A stretch of DNA of 64,000 bases from contig CAVYZF010000008.1 in assembly GCA_963772955.1 (NCBI GenBank), positions 186,001-250,000 of the forward strand. Reading direction: 5' to 3'. This DNA comes from Gp6-AA40 sp963772955 (GTDB lineage: Bacteria > Acidobacteriota > Vicinamibacteria > Vicinamibacterales > UBA2999). Under the pieces are notes generated by a model. It had not been told where the DNA came from and ran no database searches. It saw only the letters and a program-made list of their open reading frames with translations. Position 1 is the first letter of the stretch. Every line of letters starts with the position of its first letter. Positions 33,691-40,986 of the stretch are shown here, in pieces. The position numbers and the translations under genes are program-made.

Positions 33691-35712
33691 ATGACCATCG
33701 AGTTTCGAGACGATCGTCGCGAGGTCGAGACGAGCCTGCGTCAGGAGGTCGAGAGCCTCGGGCGCATTGTCGACCATCAGGAGCGGACGATCGCCGCGCT
33801 GAGCCGGGAAGTCGATCTCCACTCCAAGGCGATCGGATGGCGTCTGCAGCAACGGGTGAACCCGCTGCGGAAATGGATGCTGTCGATGCCGGTGGTCCGC
33901 CAGATCTATCGCGCTGTGTATCGCGTGCTCGAGATCTGGATTGACGAAGGCTTTCTGATGATCTTCAACCGCGCAGGCCACAAGGCCAGCCTTGCTGTGC
34001 GCGGGCAAAATTTCCTCGTGGAGGGTGCTGACCGCCGCGCGCCGCGGATCGAGGATCAGTACGAGCAGTGGATGCTCGGTCAGGGCGCGGCTCCCAGCCC
34101 CGACGCCATGCAAGCGGCGATCGGACAGTTCCGCAACCGGCCAGTCATCTCGGTGCTGCTCTGCCTGGACAGGCCTGATGTCGCGCAGGTGCAACGGGTG
34201 CTGGCGTCGCTGCAGGCGCAGTCGTACGGTCACTGGGAGCTGTGCGTGGCAGTGCCACCTGGGTCATCGACATCCTCGAGCGCAGATCTGCATCACGTGC
34301 TCTCCGCTGAGCCACGCGTGCGAACGATCACGGGCAGCGAACCATCGCCGACGTATGCCGACGCGCTGCGCGCGGCATCGGGTGAATTCATCGGCGTCAT
34401 CACCGCCGGCGACGAACTGGCGCCCGAGGCGTTGTTCGAGCTCGTCAAGCGACTCAACGACTCGGATGACGACATCGTCTACTCGGACGAGGACTGGTTG
34501 TCAGAGACGGGGCGCCGCGAAGACCCGCTGTTCAAGCCGGACTGGGGCCCCGACCTGCTGCTGTCGTTCAACTACCTCGAGCGCTTCGGCATTTTCCGCC
34601 GGCAGCTCGTCGCGGAGATTGGCGGGTTTCGAGCCGCTGCAGGAAAGGGCCAGGTCTACGACCTCGTGCTGCGACTGACAGAAGCCACGAGCCGCGTTGC
34701 GCACGTGCCGAAGGTGCTGTATCACAGCCATCGTCAGCCGACATCGGCGAGCACGGTACTGGAGCGGCACGCGGCCAACCGTGACGAGTCGCGCGCCCTG
34801 GTCGAGGCGCTGGTCCGTCGCGGCACTCCGGGACGAACGAGCGCGCTGTTTGCCCGCAAGGGGCCGCGTGGTTACACGACGCGGCTCGACCTGCGACAGC
34901 AGCCGCTCGTGTCAATCATTATTCCCACGCGCGACAAACAGGCGCTGCTGCAGACGACACTCGACAGCATTTGCGCGCGCACCGATTACCACCACTACGA
35001 GATCATCGTCATCGACAACCAGAGCACGGATGCCGAGGCGGTGCGGTATCTGGCATCACTGCCGCCCCGGGTTCAGGTGCACCAGTGGAGCCAGCGCTTC
35101 AATTACTCGGCGCTGAACAACTTTGGTGTACGCCACGCTCGCGGAGAGCAGTTGTTGTTCCTCAACAACGACGTCGAGGTGATCCGTCCTGACTGGCTCA
35201 CGGCGATGCTCGAGCACGCGCAACGCCCCGACGTCGGTGCGGTCGGTGCGAGATTGCTCTACGGAGATGAGCGCATCCAGCACGCTGGTGTCGTCGTCGG
35301 CATCAATCGCGTCGCCGCCAACGCGTTCCGGTCCTGGCCGGGCGAGACGATCGGGAACCTGCGCCTCGCCGATCTGACGCGCAACTGCAGCGCGGTGACC
35401 GGCGCATGCATGATGGTGCCGCGCCGCGTGTTCGACGAGGTCGGCGGCTTCGACGAGGATCTGCGCGTCGTGCTCAACGACGTGGATCTGTGCCTCAAGA
35501 TTCGGGGACGCGGCTACCTCGTTGTCTTCACTCCAGACGCGAGCCTCTATCACTACGAGGGCTCGAGCCGAGGAAAGCTGCATCCGCCGCCCGACGAGAG
35601 AGTCTTCGAGGAGCGCTGGAAGAACCTCTTGGATCGAGGAGATCCGTACTACAACCCCAACCTCTCCTACAGACACGACGACTGGCGGATAGATGTTGAA
35701 CCGCCGGAGTAG
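33691..35712 (+). CDS. Twin-domain family 2 glycosyltransferase, N-terminal domain probably inactive
   Basis: A 673-residue paralogue of the gene at 29446. An N-terminal coiled coil (about 5-50) is followed by GT-A domain 1 (about 150-350), in which the expected DHDD motif reads FIGVITAGDELAPEAL near residue 236, losing the DXD metal site, although IVYSDEDWLSETGRRED is retained. Domain 2 (about 405-620) looks active (SIIIPTRDKQALL, LNNDVEVIRPDWLTAM near residue 491, LNDVDLCLKI). The first domain may be structural or act as an acceptor-binding module. It ends the polysaccharide cluster, and translation starts right after a long hairpin. Confidence 0.85.
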   Translation: MTIEFRDDRREVETSLRQEVESLGRIVDHQERTIAALSREVDLHSKAIGWRLQQRVNPLRKWMLSMPVVRQIYRAVYRVLEIWIDEGFLMIFNRAGHKASLAVRGQNFLVEGADRRAPRIEDQYEQWMLGQGAAPSPDAMQAAIGQFRNRPVISVLLCLDRPDVAQVQRVLASLQAQSYGHWELCVAVPPGSSTSSSADLHHVLSAEPRVRTITGSEPSPTYADALRAASGEFIGVITAGDELAPEALFELVKRLNDSDDDIVYSDEDWLSETGRREDPLFKPDWGPDLLLSFNYLERFGIFRRQLVAEIGGFRAAAGKGQVYDLVLRLTEATSRVAHVPKVLYHSHRQPTSASTVLERHAANRDESRALVEALVRRGTPGRTSALFARKGPRGYTTRLDLRQQPLVSIIIPTRDKQALLQTTLDSICARTDYHHYEIIVIDNQSTDAEAVRYLASLPPRVQVHQWSQRFNYSALNNFGVRHARGEQLLFLNNDVEVIRPDWLTAMLEHAQRPDVGAVGARLLYGDERIQHAGVVVGINRVAANAFRSWPGETIGNLRLADLTRNCSAVTGACMMVPRRVFDEVGGFDEDLRVVLNDVDLCLKIRGRGYLVVFTPDASLYHYEGSSRGKLHPPPDERVFEERWKNLLDRGDPYYNPNLSYRHDDWRIDVEPPE

Positions 35713-35716
35713 GCAG

Positions 35717-35738
35717 AGGCGGGTCTTGAGACCCGCCT
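35717..35738. terminator. Bidirectional hairpin terminator (GGCGGGTCT palindrome)
   Basis: AGGCGGGTCT and AGACCCGCCT pair with a 2-base gap, between two convergent genes whose stops lie at 35712 and 35743. CAGTTTTGATT follows on the plus strand. It shares its core with the palindrome at 5183. Confidence 0.65.
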
Positions 35739-35742
35739 GCGT

Positions 35743-37545
35743 TCAGTTTTGATTCTGACCGGACGCCGCTCCCGGGACGTCGAGCGCGAACGTCAGCAGC
35801 TTGGGTGAGAACGGCGTCGCGCTGTTTCCCGGCCCGGCGTTTCCCAGCGCGACGGAGCCGACTCCGCCCATGAGTGCGATGTACTGCTTGCCGTCGAGGC
35901 GATACGTGATCGGCGGTCCCATGCCGCTGCTCAAGCCGGTCTGAATCTCGAGCAACTTCTCGCCCTTGTCTGCGCTGTAGGCGAGCAGGCGTCCGTCACT
36001 CAACGCCTGGAACACGAGGTTGCCCGCGGTCGTCATCGTGCCGCCGCCGATGCCACCGCCTCCCGGCATGCGCCATCGCATCTGTTGCCCAACCGGATCC
36101 CACGCGACGAGCGCACCACGTCCGCCGGGCCCTTCGATCGGCTGCGGTCCGATCGCCGGTGGAGGCGGACGCACGGGTGTGGGCGCTGGCCGCACCGTTC
36201 CGGTCATGCGCCCGGGCTGCGGCTCGTACTTCGCCTCGGCCGCATACGAGAAGCTGTTGTTCGTCGAGGTCGGGATGTAGACGAGACCTGAGATCGGGTT
36301 GAACGACATCGGCGACCAGTTGTGCGCACCTCCGCCTCCCGGTTGAATCAGGATCGCGTCGGTGCCGTAGTAAGCCTCCTCATTCACGATCGGCCGCCCG
36401 GTCTTCTGATCGATGCCCTTGGCCCACGTGACGTAAGAGAACGGCTGCGCGGAGATGAACTGCCCCGTGATCCGATCGATCACGTAGAAGAAGGCGTTCT
36501 TGTTGGCCTGCATGATCACCTTGCGCGCGCGCCCGCCGATCTGCAGGTCGGCCAGGATCAAATGCTGGACGCTGTCGAAGTCCCAGTTGTCGCCCGGCAC
36601 GACCTGGTAGTGCCATTTGAGCTGACCGCTGTCGACATCGACCGCGAGGATCGATGCGGCGTACAGGTTGTCCTTGTCCTTCGACGAGCGATGGAGGTAC
36701 GTCCAGGGCTGTGCGTTGCCGGTGCCGACGTAGACGAGATTGGCTTCCGGGTCGAACGCGAGTCCGTCCCACACTGCGCCGCCGCCACCGAACTCCCACC
36801 ACTTCTTCTCGACGTCCCACGTCGCTGCCGCTTTCCGCATCGCGTCGTTCTCGAACCCCTTCGACGGATCGCCGGGGATGGTGTAGAAGCGCCATGCACG
36901 ATGTCCCGTCGTCGCGTCATAGGCGTCGAAGAAGCCGCGTGTCGTGCGATCGCCGCCGCTCGCGCCGATGATCACCTTGCCCTTCGCGATGCGCGGCGCC
37001 ATCGTGATGGTGTAGTGATCCTGCGCGTAGGCGACGCGCGCTTCCCACACGGGTCTGCCGGTATTCGCATCGATCGCCGTCAGCCGGCCGTCGATGACGG
37101 GAGCGAAGATCATCCCGTTGTAGATCGCGAGCCCGCGATTCACGACGCCGCAGCAGATCTCCGGCCGCACGGCACCCTGGTTGACCTGCGGATCCCATCG
37201 CCATTTCTCTTTGCCTGTTCGCGCGTCGACGGCGAACACGATGCTCCAGTTCGTGATGCCGTAGATGGTGCCGTTGGACACGAGCGGCGTCGCCTCCTGG
37301 CCGCCGCCGCCCGATCCCACGTCGTAGGACCAGGCGAGGCCCAGGCTCTTCACGTTCGTTGTGTTGATCTGCGTGAGAGGACTGAAGCGCGTCTCCGCCT
37401 GACTGATTCCATAGGTCAGCCAGTCATCGCCGGTTCGTCCCGCTCTTGCCAGCGCGGCATCGTCGATGCGCGCCGCCTGCTGGCCGGCGGTGACGGCGAC
37501 GAACAGAGTCACGAAGACGGGGCACGCCAACCAGAAAGTTCTCAT
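35743..37545 (-). CDS. PQQ-dependent alcohol dehydrogenase (methanol/ethanol family), lanthanide-type active site
   Basis: A 600-residue secreted quinoprotein (signal peptide 1-21). The vicinal cysteines of the PQQ ring clamp are Cys131-Cys132 (EICCGVVNRG). GTGNAQPWTY supplies the conserved Asn277. The active-site stretch PGDNWDFDSVQ has catalytic Asp322 plus a second acid, Asp324, the extra aspartate that distinguishes lanthanide-dependent XoxF/PedH enzymes from calcium-dependent MxaF. The usual glutamate ligand (GAE) is replaced by Asp199 in SGGDRTTRG, which is unusual. There is no cytochrome domain. Periplasmic oxidation of a primary alcohol is likely, with an external cytochrome. Start ATG with GAGGA site; a SnoaL-like gene is upstream by eight bases. 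Confidence 0.9.
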   Translation of the reverse strand: MRTFWLACPVFVTLFVAVTAGQQAARIDDAALARAGRTGDDWLTYGISQAETRFSPLTQINTTNVKSLGLAWSYDVGSGGGGQEATPLVSNGTIYGITNWSIVFAVDARTGKEKWRWDPQVNQGAVRPEICCGVVNRGLAIYNGMIFAPVIDGRLTAIDANTGRPVWEARVAYAQDHYTITMAPRIAKGKVIIGASGGDRTTRGFFDAYDATTGHRAWRFYTIPGDPSKGFENDAMRKAAATWDVEKKWWEFGGGGAVWDGLAFDPEANLVYVGTGNAQPWTYLHRSSKDKDNLYAASILAVDVDSGQLKWHYQVVPGDNWDFDSVQHLILADLQIGGRARKVIMQANKNAFFYVIDRITGQFISAQPFSYVTWAKGIDQKTGRPIVNEEAYYGTDAILIQPGGGGAHNWSPMSFNPISGLVYIPTSTNNSFSYAAEAKYEPQPGRMTGTVRPAPTPVRPPPPAIGPQPIEGPGGRGALVAWDPVGQQMRWRMPGGGGIGGGTMTTAGNLVFQALSDGRLLAYSADKGEKLLEIQTGLSSGMGPPITYRLDGKQYIALMGGVGSVALGNAGPGNSATPFSPKLLTFALDVPGAASGQNQN

Positions 37546-37553
37546 GATCGTCC

Positions 37554-38093
37554 TCAGCGTGTTTGCGCGGGGGCTGGGGCGGGGGCCGGACCTGGAGTGT
37601 CGTTCGAGGCCGTGCGTCGCTTGAATCTCCAGTGGCCGTCTTCGCGCACGAGCATGTCGTCGTATCGCCCGGCCTGTGAGATGACCGCACCCTTCTCACC
37701 GGGGACGACAAAAGCCCAGCGCGACCAGGCGGTCGCCGTGTCACCGTTGACGGTGATCACGAAGTTCGAGAGCAGGTGATAGTTCTTCGCGCGATTCGGC
37801 GCGGTGCCCATGCTCTTCTCCATAAACGCCTTGATGCCCGCCGGTCCGCCCGAGGCGGTTCCGAAACCGCCAACCCACTCGCCGTCCTTTGCAAACAGAC
37901 TCCCGTAGGCCGCGAAATCGCGATTGTCGAGATGACGGCCGTAGTCGAGCAGAAGATTCTGAATCTCTTCCTTGTCCTCGAACTTCTGCAGCCGTGCTGA
38001 GAGGGATGCGCTGTCGTTCGATCGTGACGACTGGCCGTAGACCGGCACACCGATGAGCACAACCAGGCAGCCTGCGTGTAACAGTCGGACCAT
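37554..38093 (-). CDS. Secreted SnoaL-like (NTF2 fold) protein
   Basis: A 179-residue exported protein. The signal peptide is MVRLLHAGCLVVLIGVPVYG. The NTF2-like domain includes KEEIQNLLLDYGRHLDNRDF, YGSLFAKDGEWVGGFG, NYHLLSNFVITVNGDTA and RYDDMLVREDGHWRFKRR, typical of SnoaL_4 (ring-hydroxylating-dioxygenase beta-like) proteins. The C-terminus is a Pro-Ala repeat (PGPAPAPAPAQ) from a GGGGCT run. It lies eight bases before the PQQ dehydrogenase in the same direction, so the two form an operon. ATG 38093 with a GAGG site starts the signal peptide. Confidence 0.85.
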   Translation of the reverse strand: MVRLLHAGCLVVLIGVPVYGQSSRSNDSASLSARLQKFEDKEEIQNLLLDYGRHLDNRDFAAYGSLFAKDGEWVGGFGTASGGPAGIKAFMEKSMGTAPNRAKNYHLLSNFVITVNGDTATAWSRWAFVVPGEKGAVISQAGRYDDMLVREDGHWRFKRRTASNDTPGPAPAPAPAQTR

Positions 38094-38223
38094 AGATCCC
38101 TCTTTCCGGATCGCGCGCCTGCGATTTGGTAATTTCCGGGCCCCGCAGCGGCGGAGTGTAGCGCCCCGGTGGCCTAATGCCAAGCCTGAAGGATCGGTCT
38201 GCATATTGCAGCCCCGGGAAGGC

Positions 38224-39267
38224 GTGCTGACACTCCGCGTCGCACTCTGCCTTGCGTGTGCCACCGCGTTCGTGGCGGGCGCGGAGGTGAGCGGGCTGTC
38301 TCGGCCGCAGGATGGCGACCCCTTTGCGTTCTTCTCGCCAGCCGTCTCGATTGACCCGGCGGAGCGTGAACGAATCGATCGCGGCGAAGTCTTCGTGCGT
38401 ATCCTGCCGGCTCGTGACAGTGAAGTAGCCGTGTTTGCGGCGTCACGATTCGACGCCGAGCCTGAAGCGCTTGTGCGCTGGACCAAGGCGATCGAGGCGC
38501 TGAAGCGCAGTCCCTTCGTCGTCAGCATTCGGCGGTTCTCTCATCCACCCGTCCTTTCCGATCTGGATGCCCTGGTACTCGATGACGTTGACCTCGATGG
38601 CATTCGTCGTTGTGAGGCTGGTAGCTGCAGCGTGAAGCTCGCCGCTCAGGAGATCGATGTGTTGAAATCCGCGGCGAGCGCCAATGGTGACTGGAAATCC
38701 GCAGTACAGAGGGAATTTCGGCGCCTCCTTCTCGCGCGCGTGACGAAGTATCAGTCAGAGGGACTTGCCGGCCTGCCTCCCTACGTCGATCGGAGCGAGC
38801 CGACGCGGCCGCAAGCGGAGTTCGCCGGAATCCTGGCGCGCTCGCCACATCTTCGCAATTACCTCCCGGCAGTCGCGGACGGCTTGAGCGACTATCCTCG
38901 CGCCGAGGTCCCAAATGCGGAGTCGTTCCTCTACTGGTCGAAGGAGCAGTACAAGCACGGCAAGCCGATCGTCGCGGTCACTCAGGTGCACATCGTGCGA
39001 CCTGTGGGTCCTTCGCTGCCCGCCGTCGTTGTGCTCGGACAGGACGTGTTTGCCTCGCACTATCGTGACGGATCGCTCGGCACGACCGCCGTGCTCGATG
39101 CCGGCAAGACGCGCTACCTGGTGTACTTGAACCGATCCAGGCTGGACAGACTGGGTGGGATGTTCAGCAGCTTGAAGCGCTCGCTCGTCGAACGTAGACT
39201 CGTCAGCGAAGTGACGAGCGGACTCGACATCGTCCGTCGTCGAATCGAATCCGGCAACCCGTCCTAG
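38224..39267 (+). CDS. Secreted protein of unknown function
   Basis: A 347-residue protein that I cannot place. I start at GTG 38224: GGGAAGG lies just upstream and VLTLRVALCLACATAFVAG is a good signal peptide; the longer frame from 38053 begins in the promoter region of the divergent SnoaL gene. The mature protein has VFVRILPARDSEVAVFAASR near the start, CEAGSCSVKLAAQE in the middle and LPAVVVLGQDVFASHYRDGS in the second half. No metal site or catalytic motif is obvious. It directly precedes trxC, with a gap of two bases, so it may be an envelope protein connected to thiol chemistry (inference). Confidence 0.65.
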   Translation: MLTLRVALCLACATAFVAGAEVSGLSRPQDGDPFAFFSPAVSIDPAERERIDRGEVFVRILPARDSEVAVFAASRFDAEPEALVRWTKAIEALKRSPFVVSIRRFSHPPVLSDLDALVLDDVDLDGIRRCEAGSCSVKLAAQEIDVLKSAASANGDWKSAVQREFRRLLLARVTKYQSEGLAGLPPYVDRSEPTRPQAEFAGILARSPHLRNYLPAVADGLSDYPRAEVPNAESFLYWSKEQYKHGKPIVAVTQVHIVRPVGPSLPAVVVLGQDVFASHYRDGSLGTTAVLDAGKTRYLVYLNRSRLDRLGGMFSSLKRSLVERRLVSEVTSGLDIVRRRIESGNPS

Positions 39268-39269
39268 AC

Positions 39270-39725
39270 ATGCCGACTCTGCATTCCGATCGTCTGGGAG
39301 TACTCGCCAGGTGTCCGTCGTGCAGCAGGACGAACCGCCTGCGGTACGCGAACCTCGATCGCGCGATCCGATGCGGGAACTGTCACGCGACTCTGCATCC
39401 GCCCGCCGAGCCGGTCGAAGCGTCGGACGTCGCGTCGTTCGATGCCATCGTTCAGAGCGCGTCTGTTCCGGTTGTCGTCGACTTCTGGGCGCCGTGGTGC
39501 GCGCCGTGCCGCATGATGGCACCGGAACTCGAGACGGCCGCACGGAGCATGGCTGGCCGCGCGCTCGTGATCAAAGTCAACACAGACGGCCTCCCAGAGT
39601 TGGGGGAACGTTTCCGCATCCTGTCCATTCCGACGCTCGCAGTCTTTCGGGGCGGAAAGGAGGTCTCGCGTTTTTCCGGTGTCAGACCGGCAGCCGACAT
39701 CGAAGCGCTCGTCGCGCGAGGCTAG
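39270..39725 (+). CDS. trxC: Thioredoxin 2 (TrxC) with N-terminal zinc ribbon
   Basis: A 151-residue protein. An N-terminal zinc ribbon uses Cys15-Cys18 (CPSC) and Cys35-Cys38 (CGNC). The thioredoxin fold follows, with active site WCAPC at 76-80 instead of the common WCGPC, and the cis-proline in SIPTLAVF. It reduces protein disulfides in the cytosol, often under oxidative stress. The start lies two bases after the preceding stop. A terminator-like hairpin lies at 39799-39828. Confidence 0.92.
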   Translation: MPTLHSDRLGVLARCPSCSRTNRLRYANLDRAIRCGNCHATLHPPAEPVEASDVASFDAIVQSASVPVVVDFWAPWCAPCRMMAPELETAARSMAGRALVIKVNTDGLPELGERFRILSIPTLAVFRGGKEVSRFSGVRPAADIEALVARG

Positions 39726-39798
39726 CCAAAGTCATCAGCTGGGACGGAAATATTCTCGACCGGAAAACCCCCTTGGCAGTCATCAGTCTTCCTGCCGG

Positions 39799-39828
39799 AA
39801 GAATCCCGCCCGTTGTGTGGGGATTCTT
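39799..39828 (+). terminator. Hairpin downstream of trxC
   Basis: AAGAATCCC (39799-39807) pairs with GGGATTCTT (39820-39828) over a 12-base loop, 73 bases after the trxC stop. No clear T-run follows. Confidence 0.4.
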
Positions 39829-39873
39829 GGGCGAACACAGCATGGTTCCGTTCTTGCTCACTGCCGGCTGCGA

Positions 39874-39993
39874 ATGTCAGGCTGGCTCCTCCCACGTGCC
39901 CGGCTGGGCGTCACCGCGTCGTTCATCGTGTTGATCACGTGGGCAATGATGCTCACGTCGTATCTCTCGCGTGACGATGCCGGTGCGCCCTGA
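39874..39993 (+). CDS. Possible small membrane protein (39 aa)
   Basis: A short ORF, MSGWLLPRARLGVTASFIVL and on to LSRDDAGAP, with one transmembrane helix (about residues 12-32) and a hydrophilic tail. It has no ribosome binding site and lies in the 316-base gap between trxC and the metallo-beta-lactamase-fold gene. The tail resembles that of the small ORF at 10919-11035 (RNDDAGDE), which hints that both are real, but the case is weak. Confidence 0.3.
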   Translation: MSGWLLPRARLGVTASFIVLITWAMMLTSYLSRDDAGAP

Positions 39994-40029
39994 CTCGTCC
40001 TTAGGCTGCCTTTCGGCGCAATTTCACGT

Positions 40030-40035
40030 TAGACT
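40030..40035 (+). promoter_or_regulatory. Candidate -10 box (TAGACT) giving a leaderless mRNA
   Basis: TAGACT ends six bases before the ATG at 40042, which lacks a ribosome site. It mirrors the arrangement at 24153-24158. No good -35 box is seen. Confidence 0.4.
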
Positions 40036-40041
40036 CTGCCC

Positions 40042-40986
40042 ATGGCTCCCGCGCCACGTCGCCGGGACGTGCTCCGTACACTGATCGGAAGTGCCGCCGT
40101 TCTGTCACTTCCGGTCGGGTCGCCTTTTCGTGCGTACGCGCAGAGCCATCACACGGCACTCACCTCCACTCGACTGAGCGACACGATCACGCTGGTGTCC
40201 GGCGGCGGCGGCAACGTCGTCGTCGCGGCCGGAGATGACGGCGTGGCGATGGTGAACGGCGGCCTGCGCGAACACGCAGCGGATCTCTCGAAGACCGTCG
40301 CAGAAATCGGTGGCGGTAAACCGGTCCGCTATCTGTTCAACACCGACTGGCACGCGGAACACACCGGGTCGAACGAGCTGCTGGGACAGGCGGGCGCGCA
40401 GATTGTCGCGCACGAGAACACGAAGCAGTACCTGGCCAACGACATCTTCCTCGAGTGGCAGCATCGGACGTACCACGCTCTTCCGAAGGTGGCCTGGCCA
40501 ACGAAGACCTCATACAACGCCGGCAAGATGACGTTCGGTCGCGAGCGAATCGAGTTTGCTCCCCTCGGGCAGGCCCACACTGACGGCGACATCTACGTCT
40601 TCTTCCCCGAGTCCAACGTGCTCGTCGCCGGCGACGTGCTCGCGGTCGGCACCTATCCGATCGCGGACTACATCAGCGGCGGATGGCTCGGCGGACTGAT
40701 GACGGCGTCGAAGACGCTGCTGGATCTCACCAACGAGCAGACGAAGATCGTCCCCGGCGCTGGCCCCGTGCAGACTCGAGCCGATCTCAAGACGCAGCAC
40801 GAGATGCTGGTCACGCTGCGCGAGCGCCTGCACCAGATGATGCGCAAAGGGATGGGCGCCGAGGACATGCTCGCCGCGGGCGCGACCAAAGAGTTCGACG
40901 CGCGCTGCGGCGATCCCGGGCTTTTCGTGAACATCACCTATCGGGGACTGTGGCTTCACGTGCGTGAGCTGGGTGGAATCGTGTGA
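40042..40986 (+). CDS. Metallo-beta-lactamase-fold hydrolase with altered metal motif, Tat-exported
   Basis: A 314-residue protein. RRRDVLRTLIGSAAVLSLP at the N-terminus is a Tat-type signal. The MBL fold is clear, but the HxHxDH metal motif reads NTDWHAEHTGSN: Asp102, His104, Glu106 and His107, so the first histidine is Asp and the acid is Glu. Other ligands remain (His179 in GQAHTDGD, Asp198 in VAGDVL). It may bind different metals or have a shifted activity. It overlaps the PSCyt gene by four bases (GTGTGA), so it belongs to the same operon as the 40983 and 43450 genes. Confidence 0.85.
   Translation: MAPAPRRRDVLRTLIGSAAVLSLPVGSPFRAYAQSHHTALTSTRLSDTITLVSGGGGNVVVAAGDDGVAMVNGGLREHAADLSKTVAEIGGGKPVRYLFNTDWHAEHTGSNELLGQAGAQIVAHENTKQYLANDIFLEWQHRTYHALPKVAWPTKTSYNAGKMTFGRERIEFAPLGQAHTDGDIYVFFPESNVLVAGDVLAVGTYPIADYISGGWLGGLMTASKTLLDLTNEQTKIVPGAGPVQTRADLKTQHEMLVTLRERLHQMMRKGMGAEDMLAAGATKEFDARCGDPGLFVNITYRGLWLHVRELGGIV

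Noticed and set aside
36322..37779. Long plus-strand frame opposite the PQQ alcohol dehydrogenase
   Set aside because: Shadow of the minus-strand gene; no recognisable motif, and it crosses the gene's start.
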